DNA of 64,000 nt from Methanospirillum lacunae (GTDB lineage Archaea; Halobacteriota; Methanomicrobia; Methanomicrobiales; Methanospirillaceae), in the NCBI RefSeq assembly GCF_003173355.1, contig NZ_QGMY01000006.1, positions 372,001 to 436,000 on the forward strand. The letters are read 5' to 3'. Below, piece by piece: positions 53,490 through 62,694 of the stretch. Under the pieces are notes generated by a model. That model was given only the letters and a program-made list of their open reading frames with translations, was not told the DNA's origin and did no database searches. Position numbers and translations under genes: made by a program. Within the stretch, counting starts at the first letter, position 1. Every line of letters starts with the position of its first letter.

Positions 53490-55193
53490 TCAGATACATT
53501 TCGGTTTTACTACCCGGAACTTCCCAATATATAACTCATGAATACCAGTTCCAAAAAAAGTTCTTATCGCTTCTTTTGGTGTACAGACGACAGGTTCATC
53601 ATTATCATTGAATGACGTATTCAAAACAAGAGGTATACCGGTTATTTTCCTGAATTCATTGATTAAATTCCAGTAAAGCTCATTCGTTTCCTTAGTAACG
53701 GTTTGTAACCTTCCAGTCCCATCATTGTGAACAACAGCAGGGATGAGAGATTTCATACTCTCACGCACCGGATATACCATCTGCATGAAATTACTATCTG
53801 ATGCTGATTCAAAGAACTCATACTGGAATTCTTTTAAAACTGATGGTGCAAAAGGACGGAACCACTCCCGATGTTTTATTAGCAGATTGATCTTTTCTTT
53901 CATATGTGGATCTCGTGGATCTGCAATCAGGGATCGATTTCCTAACGCCCTCTGACCTGACTCCATACGTCCCTGAAACCAGGCGATAACTTTACCTTCG
54001 GATATTGCTTTGGCAGCAGTTCGCTCAGGATGATCTATGTATTCATAATCGATCAAGGCATCATCAAGTGCATTCCGAATTTCTTCGTCAGAAAATCCAG
54101 GGCCCCAATAATCATGATCCATGACAAAATTGCGTTTATTTTGAAGAATATGATTCCAATAATAGAAACATGCACCGATCGAGGTTCCGGCATCATCGGC
54201 ACTTGGCTGAACCCAGACATTCGAAAACGGTGATTCAAGCAATATACGCCCGTTCATTTTACTATTCATGGCAACACCTCCAGAAAGGCATATTGTATCC
54301 AATCCGGTTATTTCGGCAAGGTAATTGCACATTTCAAGTACTACATCTTCTACACGTTTCTGAAAACTTGCAGCAATATCCATATGCCGTTGATCAATTT
54401 CCTGATGTGAATATCGCTCATTACCAAATACCTCAATAAACTGGTCTGAATATCGTCTCGGACTCCAGAAATAAAATGTAAAGAAGTCAAGATTAAATCT
54501 CAGTTCACCACGATTTTTATCGAAATGGATAATCTCAGCAAATTTATCATAATAGGTCTGATTACCATAAGCAGCGAGCCCCATCACTTTCCATTCATCA
54601 CTATTTGCGCGAAATCCCAGGAATTGGGTGATAGCTGCATATACCTGACCCATCGAATGTGGGAATTGTGTTTTTCCAAGAGATTTCAACTGGTTTTTTT
54701 CTCCGATAAAAAACTGATGAGTGATATCATCCCCATATGCATCGATGGTAAGAATGGCTGCTTTCTCATATGGTGATGTAAAAAAAGAACCTGCTGCATG
54801 GGCGTGGTGGTGGGGAATGAAATGGATATTTATATTACTATCATTTAATCCCAGAGTCTCATGTATAAACCTGATTTTTTTATTGTTTTTATCACCACCG
54901 ATATGCCTCAGGAGATTATTCGGAATATAATGAAGGAAATCTTTGTGATATCGGATTGCTGCTGCAGATTCCTGGGGTTCTATCTCATGACCCGGATTCC
55001 ATGCAAAGACGATATGATCAATATCAGTCAGACTAATCCCTGCATATCGGAGACAATAATCAACTGCCTGCTGAGGATAAGCATCCGAAAATTTTATCCT
55101 GTCAAATCGTTCTTCCCGAACTGCTGCAAGTAATTTCCCATCTTTTATTAATGCTGCAGCTGAATTGGAATCATTTAATCCCAGAATGTACAT
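53490..55193 (-). CDS. Carbamoyltransferase (NodU/CmcH family)
   Basis: 567 residues. The N-terminal Kae1-like ATPase half begins MYILGLNDSNSAAALIKDGKLLAAVREERF and contains IHFIPHHHAHAAGSFFTSPY with metal-binding histidines and AILTIDAYGDD. LSGGVAMNSKMNG is the nucleotide motif. The C-terminal part has SGQRALGNRSLIADPR and NTSFNDNDEPVVCTPKEAI, the carbamoyl-transfer region. It moves a carbamoyl group from carbamoyl phosphate onto a hydroxyl of a sugar or other metabolite. Length matches NodU. It is followed upstream by a WbqC-like gene, a pairing common in glycan decoration. Confidence 0.92.
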   Translation of the reverse strand: MYILGLNDSNSAAALIKDGKLLAAVREERFDRIKFSDAYPQQAVDYCLRYAGISLTDIDHIVFAWNPGHEIEPQESAAAIRYHKDFLHYIPNNLLRHIGGDKNNKKIRFIHETLGLNDSNINIHFIPHHHAHAAGSFFTSPYEKAAILTIDAYGDDITHQFFIGEKNQLKSLGKTQFPHSMGQVYAAITQFLGFRANSDEWKVMGLAAYGNQTYYDKFAEIIHFDKNRGELRFNLDFFTFYFWSPRRYSDQFIEVFGNERYSHQEIDQRHMDIAASFQKRVEDVVLEMCNYLAEITGLDTICLSGGVAMNSKMNGRILLESPFSNVWVQPSADDAGTSIGACFYYWNHILQNKRNFVMDHDYWGPGFSDEEIRNALDDALIDYEYIDHPERTAAKAISEGKVIAWFQGRMESGQRALGNRSLIADPRDPHMKEKINLLIKHREWFRPFAPSVLKEFQYEFFESASDSNFMQMVYPVRESMKSLIPAVVHNDGTGRLQTVTKETNELYWNLINEFRKITGIPLVLNTSFNDNDEPVVCTPKEAIRTFFGTGIHELYIGKFRVVKPKCI

Positions 55194-55212
55194 AAGATTT
55201 GCTCTCCTTTTT

Positions 55213-55917
55213 TCACGGATTTGTAGCCAGATTCATAATAATCCTCAGACTTTCAGGTCCTTTATTAAACAGCAAATCAAGGGTAGACAGACCCGGTATG
55301 AACTCATCACATAACTGCTTATAATAAGAACATTGATAGTCGATGTATTCAATAATAATTCCTTTTTTAGCAAATTCTTCTTCTTGAAGATAGTCTCTTC
55401 CTGAAGGCCCGCATAAATAAACATCTGCTTTATTTAGCAGACAGATTTGTAAAATCAAATCAGAACCCTTGTATGAAGACACATTCATATTCGAGGAAAA
55501 TTTCATCGGAGTATGTATCCCAAGATGTTTTCGGAAAAAATTGATAAACATCATATTTAATGAGATTAATTTTGTGTACTCAATATCATATATTAAAGCG
55601 TTCAATTCATCGAAGTAATCATTGAAAAAGGGAGCTTTACCATAGTAATGAATTAATGTTTTTATGAATTTTCTTTTCCATTCTTTCGTTTCATCAATTT
55701 CTACGTTATTTATTGCCTGAACATGTTGGTCTTTGCCTTTTACAGGTACTGTAAGAAACTGAATATCCCCTCCAGGAGTAATCAATCGGTTCCTGTTCTC
55801 GAAATAACGTTTTTTAAATTGAACATGGTCAAAAACTACATACTCATCAGCCAGAGCCATTTTATTAAAAAAACCCATCCATGGCATAAATTCCGGTTGA
55901 TGAATAGCTATTTTCAT
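55213..55917 (-). CDS. WbqC-like family protein
   Basis: 234 residues matching the WbqC family: MKIAIHQPEFMPWMGFFNKMALADEYVVFDHVQFKKRYFENRNRL and FLTVPVKGKDQ near the start, YLCGPSGRDYL later. Members occur in O-antigen and surface-glycan loci and have been suggested to add amino acids or acyl groups to amino sugars; biochemistry is thin. GGAGAT lies seven bases before the ATG. It forms a tight unit with the PIG-L deacetylase (six-base gap) and the carbamoyltransferase. Confidence 0.87.
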   Translation of the reverse strand: MKIAIHQPEFMPWMGFFNKMALADEYVVFDHVQFKKRYFENRNRLITPGGDIQFLTVPVKGKDQHVQAINNVEIDETKEWKRKFIKTLIHYYGKAPFFNDYFDELNALIYDIEYTKLISLNMMFINFFRKHLGIHTPMKFSSNMNVSSYKGSDLILQICLLNKADVYLCGPSGRDYLQEEEFAKKGIIIEYIDYQCSYYKQLCDEFIPGLSTLDLLFNKGPESLRIIMNLATNP

Positions 55918-55923
55918 TACTTG

Positions 55924-56553
55924 TTATCTCCAGATCATCTTGACCATCTGAAAAGTCTCAGCATAATCAACGCCAATCTTAGCCCCGGCTGCTGAATTTT
56001 GTTTTATTACAAAGTCAATCCACGAGTAATTTACAGCTTTCATTTCTGATTCAAAAACCGCAATTAATTCCTTTTTCTGCTCAATACAATCAGATATATC
56101 CACATAATATTTATCTTCGGCTCCATTATCCATAATGTACCAGTTACTCCGATACAAGAAAACCGAATCACATTTTCTGGCAGCTCTTATTGCCACATAC
56201 CCGACTGCTGCATGATCACTATGATTATCTGATGAACGATGAACATAGATTCTATCAGGCTTAATACGATTAATAACCTCATCCAGTTCAAGGACCAATT
56301 TTTCATTCGGTACCAGAACCAGAGGTTCTTTTTCAAGACACAAAAATTGGGCTTTTAAAATCGATGCACTCCTTTTACCCTCCTCCAGAGCAGTCTCTTT
56401 ATGGCGGACCAGATTTTTATTGGTACTGGTGTATCCAGAGTGTGTTACAACTGTTATGTAGATCTCATCCCCTGCATTCCTATGACGGAGTAATGTACCC
56501 CCACAACCCAGTTCTACATCATCAGCATGTGCACCAATTGCTAATACTTTCAT
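55924..56553 (-). CDS. PIG-L/LmbE family deacetylase
   Basis: 209 residues. VLAIGAHADDVELGCGGTLL holds the zinc ligands of the AHxDD motif. RIYVHRSSDNHSDHAAVGYVAIRAARK holds the second zinc motif (HxDH). These enzymes remove N-acetyl groups from GlcNAc-containing substrates, as in GPI, bacillithiol and mycothiol synthesis. Here it would free an amino group for re-modification, perhaps by the WbqC-like protein next to it. The ATG overlaps the Wzt gene stop (ATGA), so it is coupled to the export genes. Confidence 0.9.
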   Translation of the reverse strand: MKVLAIGAHADDVELGCGGTLLRHRNAGDEIYITVVTHSGYTSTNKNLVRHKETALEEGKRSASILKAQFLCLEKEPLVLVPNEKLVLELDEVINRIKPDRIYVHRSSDNHSDHAAVGYVAIRAARKCDSVFLYRSNWYIMDNGAEDKYYVDISDCIEQKKELIAVFESEMKAVNYSWIDFVIKQNSAAGAKIGVDYAETFQMVKMIWR

Positions 56554-57842
56554 ATTTTTCCTTCATTTGAAATATTAATCGCTTCCCACGTGATTTCCGG
56601 AGCAACAGGATAGTCATAGTAAGATCGGTTATCCGGAGGATTCATCATTGCTCGCCTGGATTCCACATCCATAATCTCAAATGAGATTGCATTAAAACGT
56701 TCATCAATGTATGGTCCAATGAATATATATAGAGAATATTTTCCAGGAGGTAACAATTTTTCAGGCATTTTAAACCGAATCTCATATGTTCCTGAAGACA
56801 AACTGGAAAGGAGCGGTTTCTTAATATCATCATCAGTCACCCGCATGATCCCCTCTCCCCTGGAATTTTCAATGATAAAGCCAATATAAGCAATAGGGAT
56901 TAATTCATTTACGAGGATTTGCATTCGAATTTCAAAATGTTCCTGGTAATAAATGACCCGGGATAACTGTTCTCGCGAATTAAAAACAGAGATCTGAATA
57001 AATTGTGCTTTTGCATTACTTCGCAGAATAAAGCATACCAAACCATCTATTTTATGTACTACCTCTTGGGTTGATATGGATTGTGTATAATAATCAACCG
57101 CCTTACCAGTCGGGCCATTAAAAACTATCTGGCCTTTATTTAGTACAATACATGAATCAGTCAACCGGTTTATCGCAGATAGATTATGACTTACAAATAA
57201 GACAGTTCTTCCTGCCTTTGCCACTTCTTCCATTTTTCCCAAACATTTTTTCTGAAATTCCCCATCTCCAACTGCTAGCACCTCATCAACGACAAGAATC
57301 TCAGGATCCATATGTGCTGCAACGGCAAACCCAAGCCTTACCGCCATACCACTTGAATAGCGCTTTACCGGTGTATCCAAAAAATTTTCAATGCCTGAAA
57401 ATTTCACGATCTCATCAAATTTTTCATCAACTTCCCGTCGGGTCATTCCAAGAACTGAACCATTAAAATAAATATTCTCCCGGCCGGTTAATTCAGGGTG
57501 GAATCCAGTACCTACCTCAAGTAAACTTCCAACCCGGCCATTCAATTCAATTTCACCGGAAGAGGGAAAAGTAATTCCTGAAAGAATTTTAAGCAGCGTG
57601 GATTTTCCTGCTCCATTCGGACCTATAATTCCAACAACTTCACCCGGATATACATCAAATGAAATATCGTGGAGAGCATTAAACGATTTCTTATTATTCT
57701 TACTGGATGACAACAAAAAACCAGGATGCATCAATGCATCGGTGACTGACTCCGAGAATCTTTTGTACTTTTCTCTTTTCCTTCCTATTTGGTAGGTTTT
57801 CGTAAGGTTTCTAACAGAGATAATAGGTTTTTTATTATTCAT
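56550..57842 (-). CDS. wzt: Wzt-like ABC transporter ATPase with C-terminal glycan-binding extension
   Basis: 430 residues. ABC ATPase: Walker A GPNGAGKS (residues 74-81), signature YSSGMAVRLGFAVA, Walker B EILVVDEVLAVGD. The N-terminus has a RNLTKTYQIG strand and an insert of about 30 residues before Walker A. From about residue 255 to the end runs a beta-rich domain (FEIRMQILVNELIPIAYIGFIIENSRGEGIMRVT), the layout of Wzt C-terminal domains that recognise the finished non-reducing end of an O-polysaccharide. So the exporter probably selects a terminally modified glycan. Four-base overlaps with the permease upstream and PIG-L gene downstream. Confidence 0.92.
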   Translation of the reverse strand: MNNKKPIISVRNLTKTYQIGRKREKYKRFSESVTDALMHPGFLLSSSKNNKKSFNALHDISFDVYPGEVVGIIGPNGAGKSTLLKILSGITFPSSGEIELNGRVGSLLEVGTGFHPELTGRENIYFNGSVLGMTRREVDEKFDEIVKFSGIENFLDTPVKRYSSGMAVRLGFAVAAHMDPEILVVDEVLAVGDGEFQKKCLGKMEEVAKAGRTVLFVSHNLSAINRLTDSCIVLNKGQIVFNGPTGKAVDYYTQSISTQEVVHKIDGLVCFILRSNAKAQFIQISVFNSREQLSRVIYYQEHFEIRMQILVNELIPIAYIGFIIENSRGEGIMRVTDDDIKKPLLSSLSSGTYEIRFKMPEKLLPPGKYSLYIFIGPYIDERFNAISFEIMDVESRRAMMNPPDNRSYYDYPVAPEITWEAINISNEGKI

Positions 57843-58669
57843 ATGAGATCTGCAAAATAATATTCAGTTTTTTTCAGATAGACAACTCCAAGGACGAAAA
57901 CCAGAATACTGATCCCAATTGCTACAATAAATCCGTTCAAATCGGGCGCCATATGACCAAGAAGAACCGACCGATGGAGATCTAGGAGCCCCGTCATTGG
58001 ATTAAGATACAACAGCCATTGAAGATTATCAGGAACCATACTTACCGGATAAATAACCGGTGAAGCAAACATCGCCAATTGGATAAAAAAAGGAAGTGCA
58101 AACTGGACATCCCGGTATTTCACACAGACAGATGAGAGGATACACCCAAGACCTATTGCAAAGAGGATTGTACCCCCGAGAATTACTGGGAGTAAAAGGA
58201 TACCGACTGAAGGAGCAAATCCATATATGACCATCAAGGCAAAAAGAACCAGAAGTGAAATAAAGTAATCAAGTAATCCGGATATCACCGGTGCTGCAGG
58301 GAAAAAAATTCTTGGAAAATAGACCTTTGATAGCATTTGAGCATTGTCCACCATACTAGTTGAAGCGTGACTCAAGGCATTGCTAAAGAATATCCAGAGG
58401 ATCAATCCAGTAAAGGAGAAAAGAGGATAAGGAACCCCATCAGAAGGCATTTTTGCCAGTCTCCCAAAGAGAAGTGTAAAAATTATCATCGTAAACAGGG
58501 GTTGAAGAACTGCCCATCCCGCACCCATAGCTGTCTGTTTATACCGGATTTTCACCTCTCTCCATGCCAGATAAAAAAGAAGTTCACGATACGCCCAAAG
58601 TTCCGGTACGTTAATATTAATCCCTTTCCCAGGAGGGCGTATAAACCGGTGATGGGGATGATCATTCAT
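57839..58669 (-). CDS. wzm: Wzm-like polysaccharide ABC exporter permease
   Basis: 276 residues of the ABC-2 type. After a cytoplasmic amphipathic N-terminus (ELLFYLAWREVKIRYKQTAMG, the family signature) come six membrane helices. AMFASPVIYPVSMVPDNLQWLLYLNPMTGLLDLHRSVLLG is the conserved re-entrant region before the last helices. It forms the channel that moves a lipid-linked glycan across the membrane with the Wzt ATPase. It is the first gene of the long minus-strand block and the upstream 260 bp (58670-58928) hold no gene, only an AT-rich promoter region. Confidence 0.93.
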   Translation of the reverse strand: MNDHPHHRFIRPPGKGININVPELWAYRELLFYLAWREVKIRYKQTAMGAGWAVLQPLFTMIIFTLLFGRLAKMPSDGVPYPLFSFTGLILWIFFSNALSHASTSMVDNAQMLSKVYFPRIFFPAAPVISGLLDYFISLLVLFALMVIYGFAPSVGILLLPVILGGTILFAIGLGCILSSVCVKYRDVQFALPFFIQLAMFASPVIYPVSMVPDNLQWLLYLNPMTGLLDLHRSVLLGHMAPDLNGFIVAIGISILVFVLGVVYLKKTEYYFADLI

Positions 58670-58928
58670 GATGACTTATATACGGATACAAAGAATATAA
58701 GGATGTACATATTTTTCGCGTTAAGTATGAAATGGGATCTGGTAGTTCATAATCGCTTATTCACCAATTAATAGATATATCATGTTCTATTATATGGTAT
58801 ACCAAATCATTAATCGAAATCGACAAACTCCATTCTGTGTACAAATAAGATATCATATATAACAGTTCTATCTACAATCCATTGATACTAAATAATAGGC
58901 TAAAAACTTTGGTAAAATGAATCCAGGA

Positions 58929-59921
58929 CTAATACCATGTTCCATTATTCTCTTCCTGCATGTCAAAAAGCATTGCAAATAATATAAACTGGACACCAAG
59001 GGCAAATAATATAACCGAGACAACAGCTGGAACAAATATCTCATTCTTTAACAGGAATTTGAAATACATTGCATAGATTCCAAATAGGAAACCTAAAAAA
59101 CTAAAGAAAAATCCAAAGAGATAAAAGAAAACCAGTGGGTGAAAACTGAGCAATACATATTTTGTTTTAAGTCTCCAAAAAAAGGCATTGAATAGCAGCC
59201 ATGACAAACGGACAATGTAAGAAGAATACTTTATCTTTGACCTTTCAATCCCATACCTTGCCGGGTGGGGGACATTCCGGACCCGAAAACCAAATGTATT
59301 CAGCCACACCAGTAGATCATTACAATATCCATATCGTGGATAGATTGCATCTAGAGTAATCGTCTCAAGAGCCCTGCGGGAAATAGCCGTATACCCATTC
59401 TGGGGATCCATAAGTTGCCAATATCCAGATGCAATCTTCGTAAGCAGAGTTAATACTGAATTCCCCACAAATCTCCATTTTGACATTCCCTGGCGAAATT
59501 TCTCATTTATAAGCCGGTTTCCAACTGAATAATCAACCTCACCTTTAACAACCGGATCAAGAAGTTCTGGAAGAAAGGTAGGATCCATTTGGTTATCCCC
59601 TGCCATCACAGTCACTATATCCATCCCGTCTTCTAGTGCCTGCTTATACCCGGAGACTATTGCTCCCCCGACTCCTTTATTGAGAGAATGATGAATCGGT
59701 ATAATCTTCGAGTCCTTCTGAGCATATGCATCTATCAATATTCCGGTTCTATCAGGAGATGCATCATCTACTGCATAAACCCGATCCACAAAATCAGGGA
59801 TTGAAAATAATGTTCGCTCAATAAGTACTTCTTCTTTATATGCCGGAACAACAACGGCGATTTTTTTTTCTTGATACATCCCCAGTTCATCCCACCAATA
59901 TTGTACTGGTTGATCTGACAT
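58929..59921 (-). CDS. GT2 glycosyltransferase, dolichol-phosphate mannose synthase-like
   Basis: 330 residues; ATG 59879 (316 residues) is an alternative start and gives the family's usual MYQEKKIAVVVPAYKEE. The GT2 domain has VYAVDDASPDRTG (donor site) and VTVMAGDNQMDP (DxD-like, metal). LMDPQNGYTAISRRAL is the conserved acceptor block. Two to three C-terminal helices (VFFYLFGFFFSFLGFLFG; AVVSVILFALGVQFILFAML) anchor it, as in DPM1-type enzymes that load sugar onto a polyprenyl phosphate. It would supply lipid-linked sugar, possibly to the GT-C-like protein at 25502. Confidence 0.87.
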   Translation of the reverse strand: MSDQPVQYWWDELGMYQEKKIAVVVPAYKEEVLIERTLFSIPDFVDRVYAVDDASPDRTGILIDAYAQKDSKIIPIHHSLNKGVGGAIVSGYKQALEDGMDIVTVMAGDNQMDPTFLPELLDPVVKGEVDYSVGNRLINEKFRQGMSKWRFVGNSVLTLLTKIASGYWQLMDPQNGYTAISRRALETITLDAIYPRYGYCNDLLVWLNTFGFRVRNVPHPARYGIERSKIKYSSYIVRLSWLLFNAFFWRLKTKYVLLSFHPLVFFYLFGFFFSFLGFLFGIYAMYFKFLLKNEIFVPAVVSVILFALGVQFILFAMLFDMQEENNGTWY

Positions 59922-60100
59922 AAAATATCAGCATAAAATTTTCAGAACCGGGATAAATTGTGGACTAAATATTCCTTAATATACCGGTTGAGGAACAGAA
60001 AGAAAAATCAATCAAATAGTAGATTAATATCTTGAAACAAACGATAATACCAGAATTATTTTTCCTTAAACGTAACCATATTATTTTTTGGGCAAATACT

Positions 60101-60694
60101 ATGCAGAATTACGGAACCAATAATCTTGGAAAAAATATCACTCTCTTCAATCCAGTCTTTCTAGGCTTTCCGGCCAGGTATCACCTGGGATTAGATGTAT
60201 TTACCGGATGTACAATCGGAGATAATGCTGTAATCCGCCCGGGAACAACCATATATGCAGATGTAACTATAGGTGAATCGTTTTCATCCGGGCATAATGT
60301 GATGATCCGGGAAAAGACAATTCTCGGGAATCAGGTTTCAATCGGAACAGGATCAATCATCGAAGGATATACAACCATTGGAGATCGGGTGAACCTCCAG
60401 AGTCTTGTATATATCCCAACTCATACAACTATAAAAGACGATGTCTTTATCGGACCGAACACAGTCCTGACAAATGACAAGTACCCACCAAGTAGAAATG
60501 CCATAATGGAAGGTCCTATCATATATGACAGAGCGCGAATCGGGGCAAATGTTACCATCCTTCCAGGTGTGACAATTGAAGAAGATGCCCTTGTTGCAGC
60601 AGGATCAGTAGTAACCAAAGACGTTCCTGCAGGTATGCTTGCAATTGGTTCTCCAGCACGCCACAAACCTCTTCCAAAGGAAACTGCACGATGA
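60101..60694 (+). CDS. Hexapeptide-repeat N-acetyltransferase (WbpD-like)
   Basis: About 197 residues from ATG 60101; a TTG frame start at 60032 adds a hydrophobic stretch with no ribosome site. Left-handed beta-helix repeats run nearly through the protein (CTIGDNAVIRPGTTIYADVTIGE; ILGNQVSIGTGSIIEGYTTIGD) and end with a typical VAAGSVVTKDVPAGMLAIGSPARHKP. WbpD acetylates the 3-amino group of UDP-GlcNAc(3N)A. It is the first of four coupled genes (acyltransferase, aminotransferase, oxidoreductase, dehydrogenase) that match WbpD, E, B and A. ATGA overlap with the next gene. Confidence 0.85.
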   Translation: MQNYGTNNLGKNITLFNPVFLGFPARYHLGLDVFTGCTIGDNAVIRPGTTIYADVTIGESFSSGHNVMIREKTILGNQVSIGTGSIIEGYTTIGDRVNLQSLVYIPTHTTIKDDVFIGPNTVLTNDKYPPSRNAIMEGPIIYDRARIGANVTILPGVTIEEDALVAAGSVVTKDVPAGMLAIGSPARHKPLPKETAR

Positions 60695-61779
60695 TTCCAA
60701 TTGCCAAACCTTCAGTCGGGGAAGATGAAGCGATCGCAGCAGCAGAGGTAATCAGATCGGGGATGCTTGCCAGTGGGCAGGAAGTCACAAAATTTGAGAC
60801 TGCATTCTCCAGATTTATTGGATCAAATCATTCTATTGCAACCAGTTCTGGAACTTCTGCCCTTCATACAGCACTTTTATCTGCGGGAATCAATGCAGGC
60901 GATGAAGTAATCCTGCCAGCTTTCACTTTTATAGCAACAGCAACCTCGATCAGCATGTGCAATGCATCACCAGTTATCGCCGATGTTGATGATACCTTTT
61001 ATTGCATTAATCCCGAATCGGTACTTGAACAGATAACCCCAAAAACACGTGCGATAATTCCAGTGCATCTTTTTGGTCAGTCATGTGATCTTGAACCACT
61101 CCGTCAGATCTGTGAAGACCACTGCCTTACTCTGATAGAAGATTGTGCCCAGGCACATGGTGCCAGGTATCACGGTAATACTGTCGGAACATTTGGAATG
61201 GCAGGTTGTTTTTCATTTTATCCTACAAAAAATATGACGACAGGAGAAGGAGGGATGATCACAGCGCATGATGAGGCATTTGCACGACGCGCAAGACTGT
61301 TAATCAACCACGGGCAGGAAATTAAGTACACCCATATTATGATTGGGTATAATTACCGGTTAACTAATATCGGTGCTGCAATTGGGAGAATACAATTAAA
61401 AAAACTCCCTGATCTCAACAAAATGAGGACAGAAAACGCAGAATTCTATCAGACTCATATCAACCGTGCTGGCATTATCTGCCCGACAATAAGACCGGGA
61501 TGTGAACATGTCTTCCATCAGTATGCAATCCGCATACTTCCTGAGTGCGACCTCTCCCGGGATGATCTGATTCAGGCACTTTCAAGAGCAGGGATTGGTA
61601 CTGCAATTCATTACCCGACACCAGTACATAAACAACCGGTTTATCAAGGGAGAATAAAAGGAGATGAAGCACCGGTATCTACCCGGCTTGCTAATGAAAT
61701 TCTGAGTATTCCAGTCTGGCCTGGACTCTCAACTGAAGAGTTATCATACATATGCCAGACAATTAACGAGGCTGAATAA
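60691..61779 (+). CDS. DegT/DnrJ/EryC1/StrS aminotransferase (WbpE-like)
   Basis: 362 residues. IATSSGTSALHTALLSAGINAGDEVILPAFTFIATA is the PLP region. LTLIEDCAQAHGARYHGNTVG contains the cofactor Asp and Gln. CFSFYPTKNMTTGEGGMI holds the PLP lysine, about residue 180. HLFGQSCDLEPL is a substrate-loop pattern. It transfers an amino group to the 3-keto sugar produced by the oxidoreductase at 61780. It overlaps the acyltransferase by four bases; the oxidoreductase ATG directly follows its TAA. Confidence 0.92.
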   Translation: MIPIAKPSVGEDEAIAAAEVIRSGMLASGQEVTKFETAFSRFIGSNHSIATSSGTSALHTALLSAGINAGDEVILPAFTFIATATSISMCNASPVIADVDDTFYCINPESVLEQITPKTRAIIPVHLFGQSCDLEPLRQICEDHCLTLIEDCAQAHGARYHGNTVGTFGMAGCFSFYPTKNMTTGEGGMITAHDEAFARRARLLINHGQEIKYTHIMIGYNYRLTNIGAAIGRIQLKKLPDLNKMRTENAEFYQTHINRAGIICPTIRPGCEHVFHQYAIRILPECDLSRDDLIQALSRAGIGTAIHYPTPVHKQPVYQGRIKGDEAPVSTRLANEILSIPVWPGLSTEELSYICQTINEAE

Positions 61780-62694
61780 ATGGATGTAGGAGTAATCGGA
61801 ACCGGACAGATGGGAAAAAACCACGTCAGGGTGTATTCTGAACTCAAAGAAGTTGGAGATGTATATGTATATGACCTGCAAAAAGACGCTACAAATCAGG
61901 TATCCAAGGATTATGGCGCCTTTGCTGCATCAAATATCAGAGAACTTATCCATGAAGTAGATGCAGTCAGTGTTTGCGTTCCAACACCATACCATTTCAA
62001 CACAGTATGGGAACTCCTAAAAGAGGATAACCATATTCTCATCGAAAAACCACTCTGTCAGAGAGCAGAAGAGGCCAAGAAACTTATTGAACTCATTTCA
62101 AGGGATATAATCATTGGAGTTGGCCACATAGAGAGGTTTAATCCAATCGTTTCAGAAATAAAAAATATGATCAAGGATCCCCTTTTTGTCGAGTTAAAAC
62201 GTCACAATCCTGCATCCAACAGATTATCAGGAACAAGTAATATCGTTGAAGACCTCATGATACATGATATTGATATCATTCTTCATTCTCTTTTTTCAGG
62301 AACACCTTTGATTCATGCAATGGGCACTGAAGATGTCGCTTCAGTCCAGATGAGATATAATCAATCAATAATACAGGTTTCAGCAAGTCGAAAATCATCA
62401 AAAAAGATTAGGATGATTCACATAGAACAGGAAGATATGACCATAGAAGGGGATTTTATGACACAGGAGGTATATGTGTATCGAAAGCCCGGGAAATATA
62501 ATGTAGAAAATGAACGGTACGTGCAGGAGAATATTGTTGAAAAAGTACAGGTTGCAAAAAAAGAACCTCTCCGGGAAGAACTACAAACATTTCTCTCCTG
62601 TATAAAAACGAGTACTCCCTTTCCGGTCACCCCGATACAGGCACTTGAGAATATAGAAATGTGTGAAATTATCACAAACCAGATGAAACAATGA
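61780..62694 (+). CDS. Gfo/Idh/MocA oxidoreductase (WbpB-like)
   Basis: 304 residues. DVGVIGTGQMGKNHVRVYSEL is the Rossmann start. HILIEKPLCQRAEEA carries the EKP lysine, and HIERFNPIVSEI and VEDLMIHDIDIILHSLFSG form the substrate domain with the His/Asp active-site pattern. It is shorter than the paralogue at 35564 and clearly not a recent copy. In the WbpA-E route it oxidises C3 of UDP-GlcNAcA. The stop overlaps the dehydrogenase gene start (ATGA). Confidence 0.88.
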   Translation: MDVGVIGTGQMGKNHVRVYSELKEVGDVYVYDLQKDATNQVSKDYGAFAASNIRELIHEVDAVSVCVPTPYHFNTVWELLKEDNHILIEKPLCQRAEEAKKLIELISRDIIIGVGHIERFNPIVSEIKNMIKDPLFVELKRHNPASNRLSGTSNIVEDLMIHDIDIILHSLFSGTPLIHAMGTEDVASVQMRYNQSIIQVSASRKSSKKIRMIHIEQEDMTIEGDFMTQEVYVYRKPGKYNVENERYVQENIVEKVQVAKKEPLREELQTFLSCIKTSTPFPVTPIQALENIEMCEIITNQMKQ

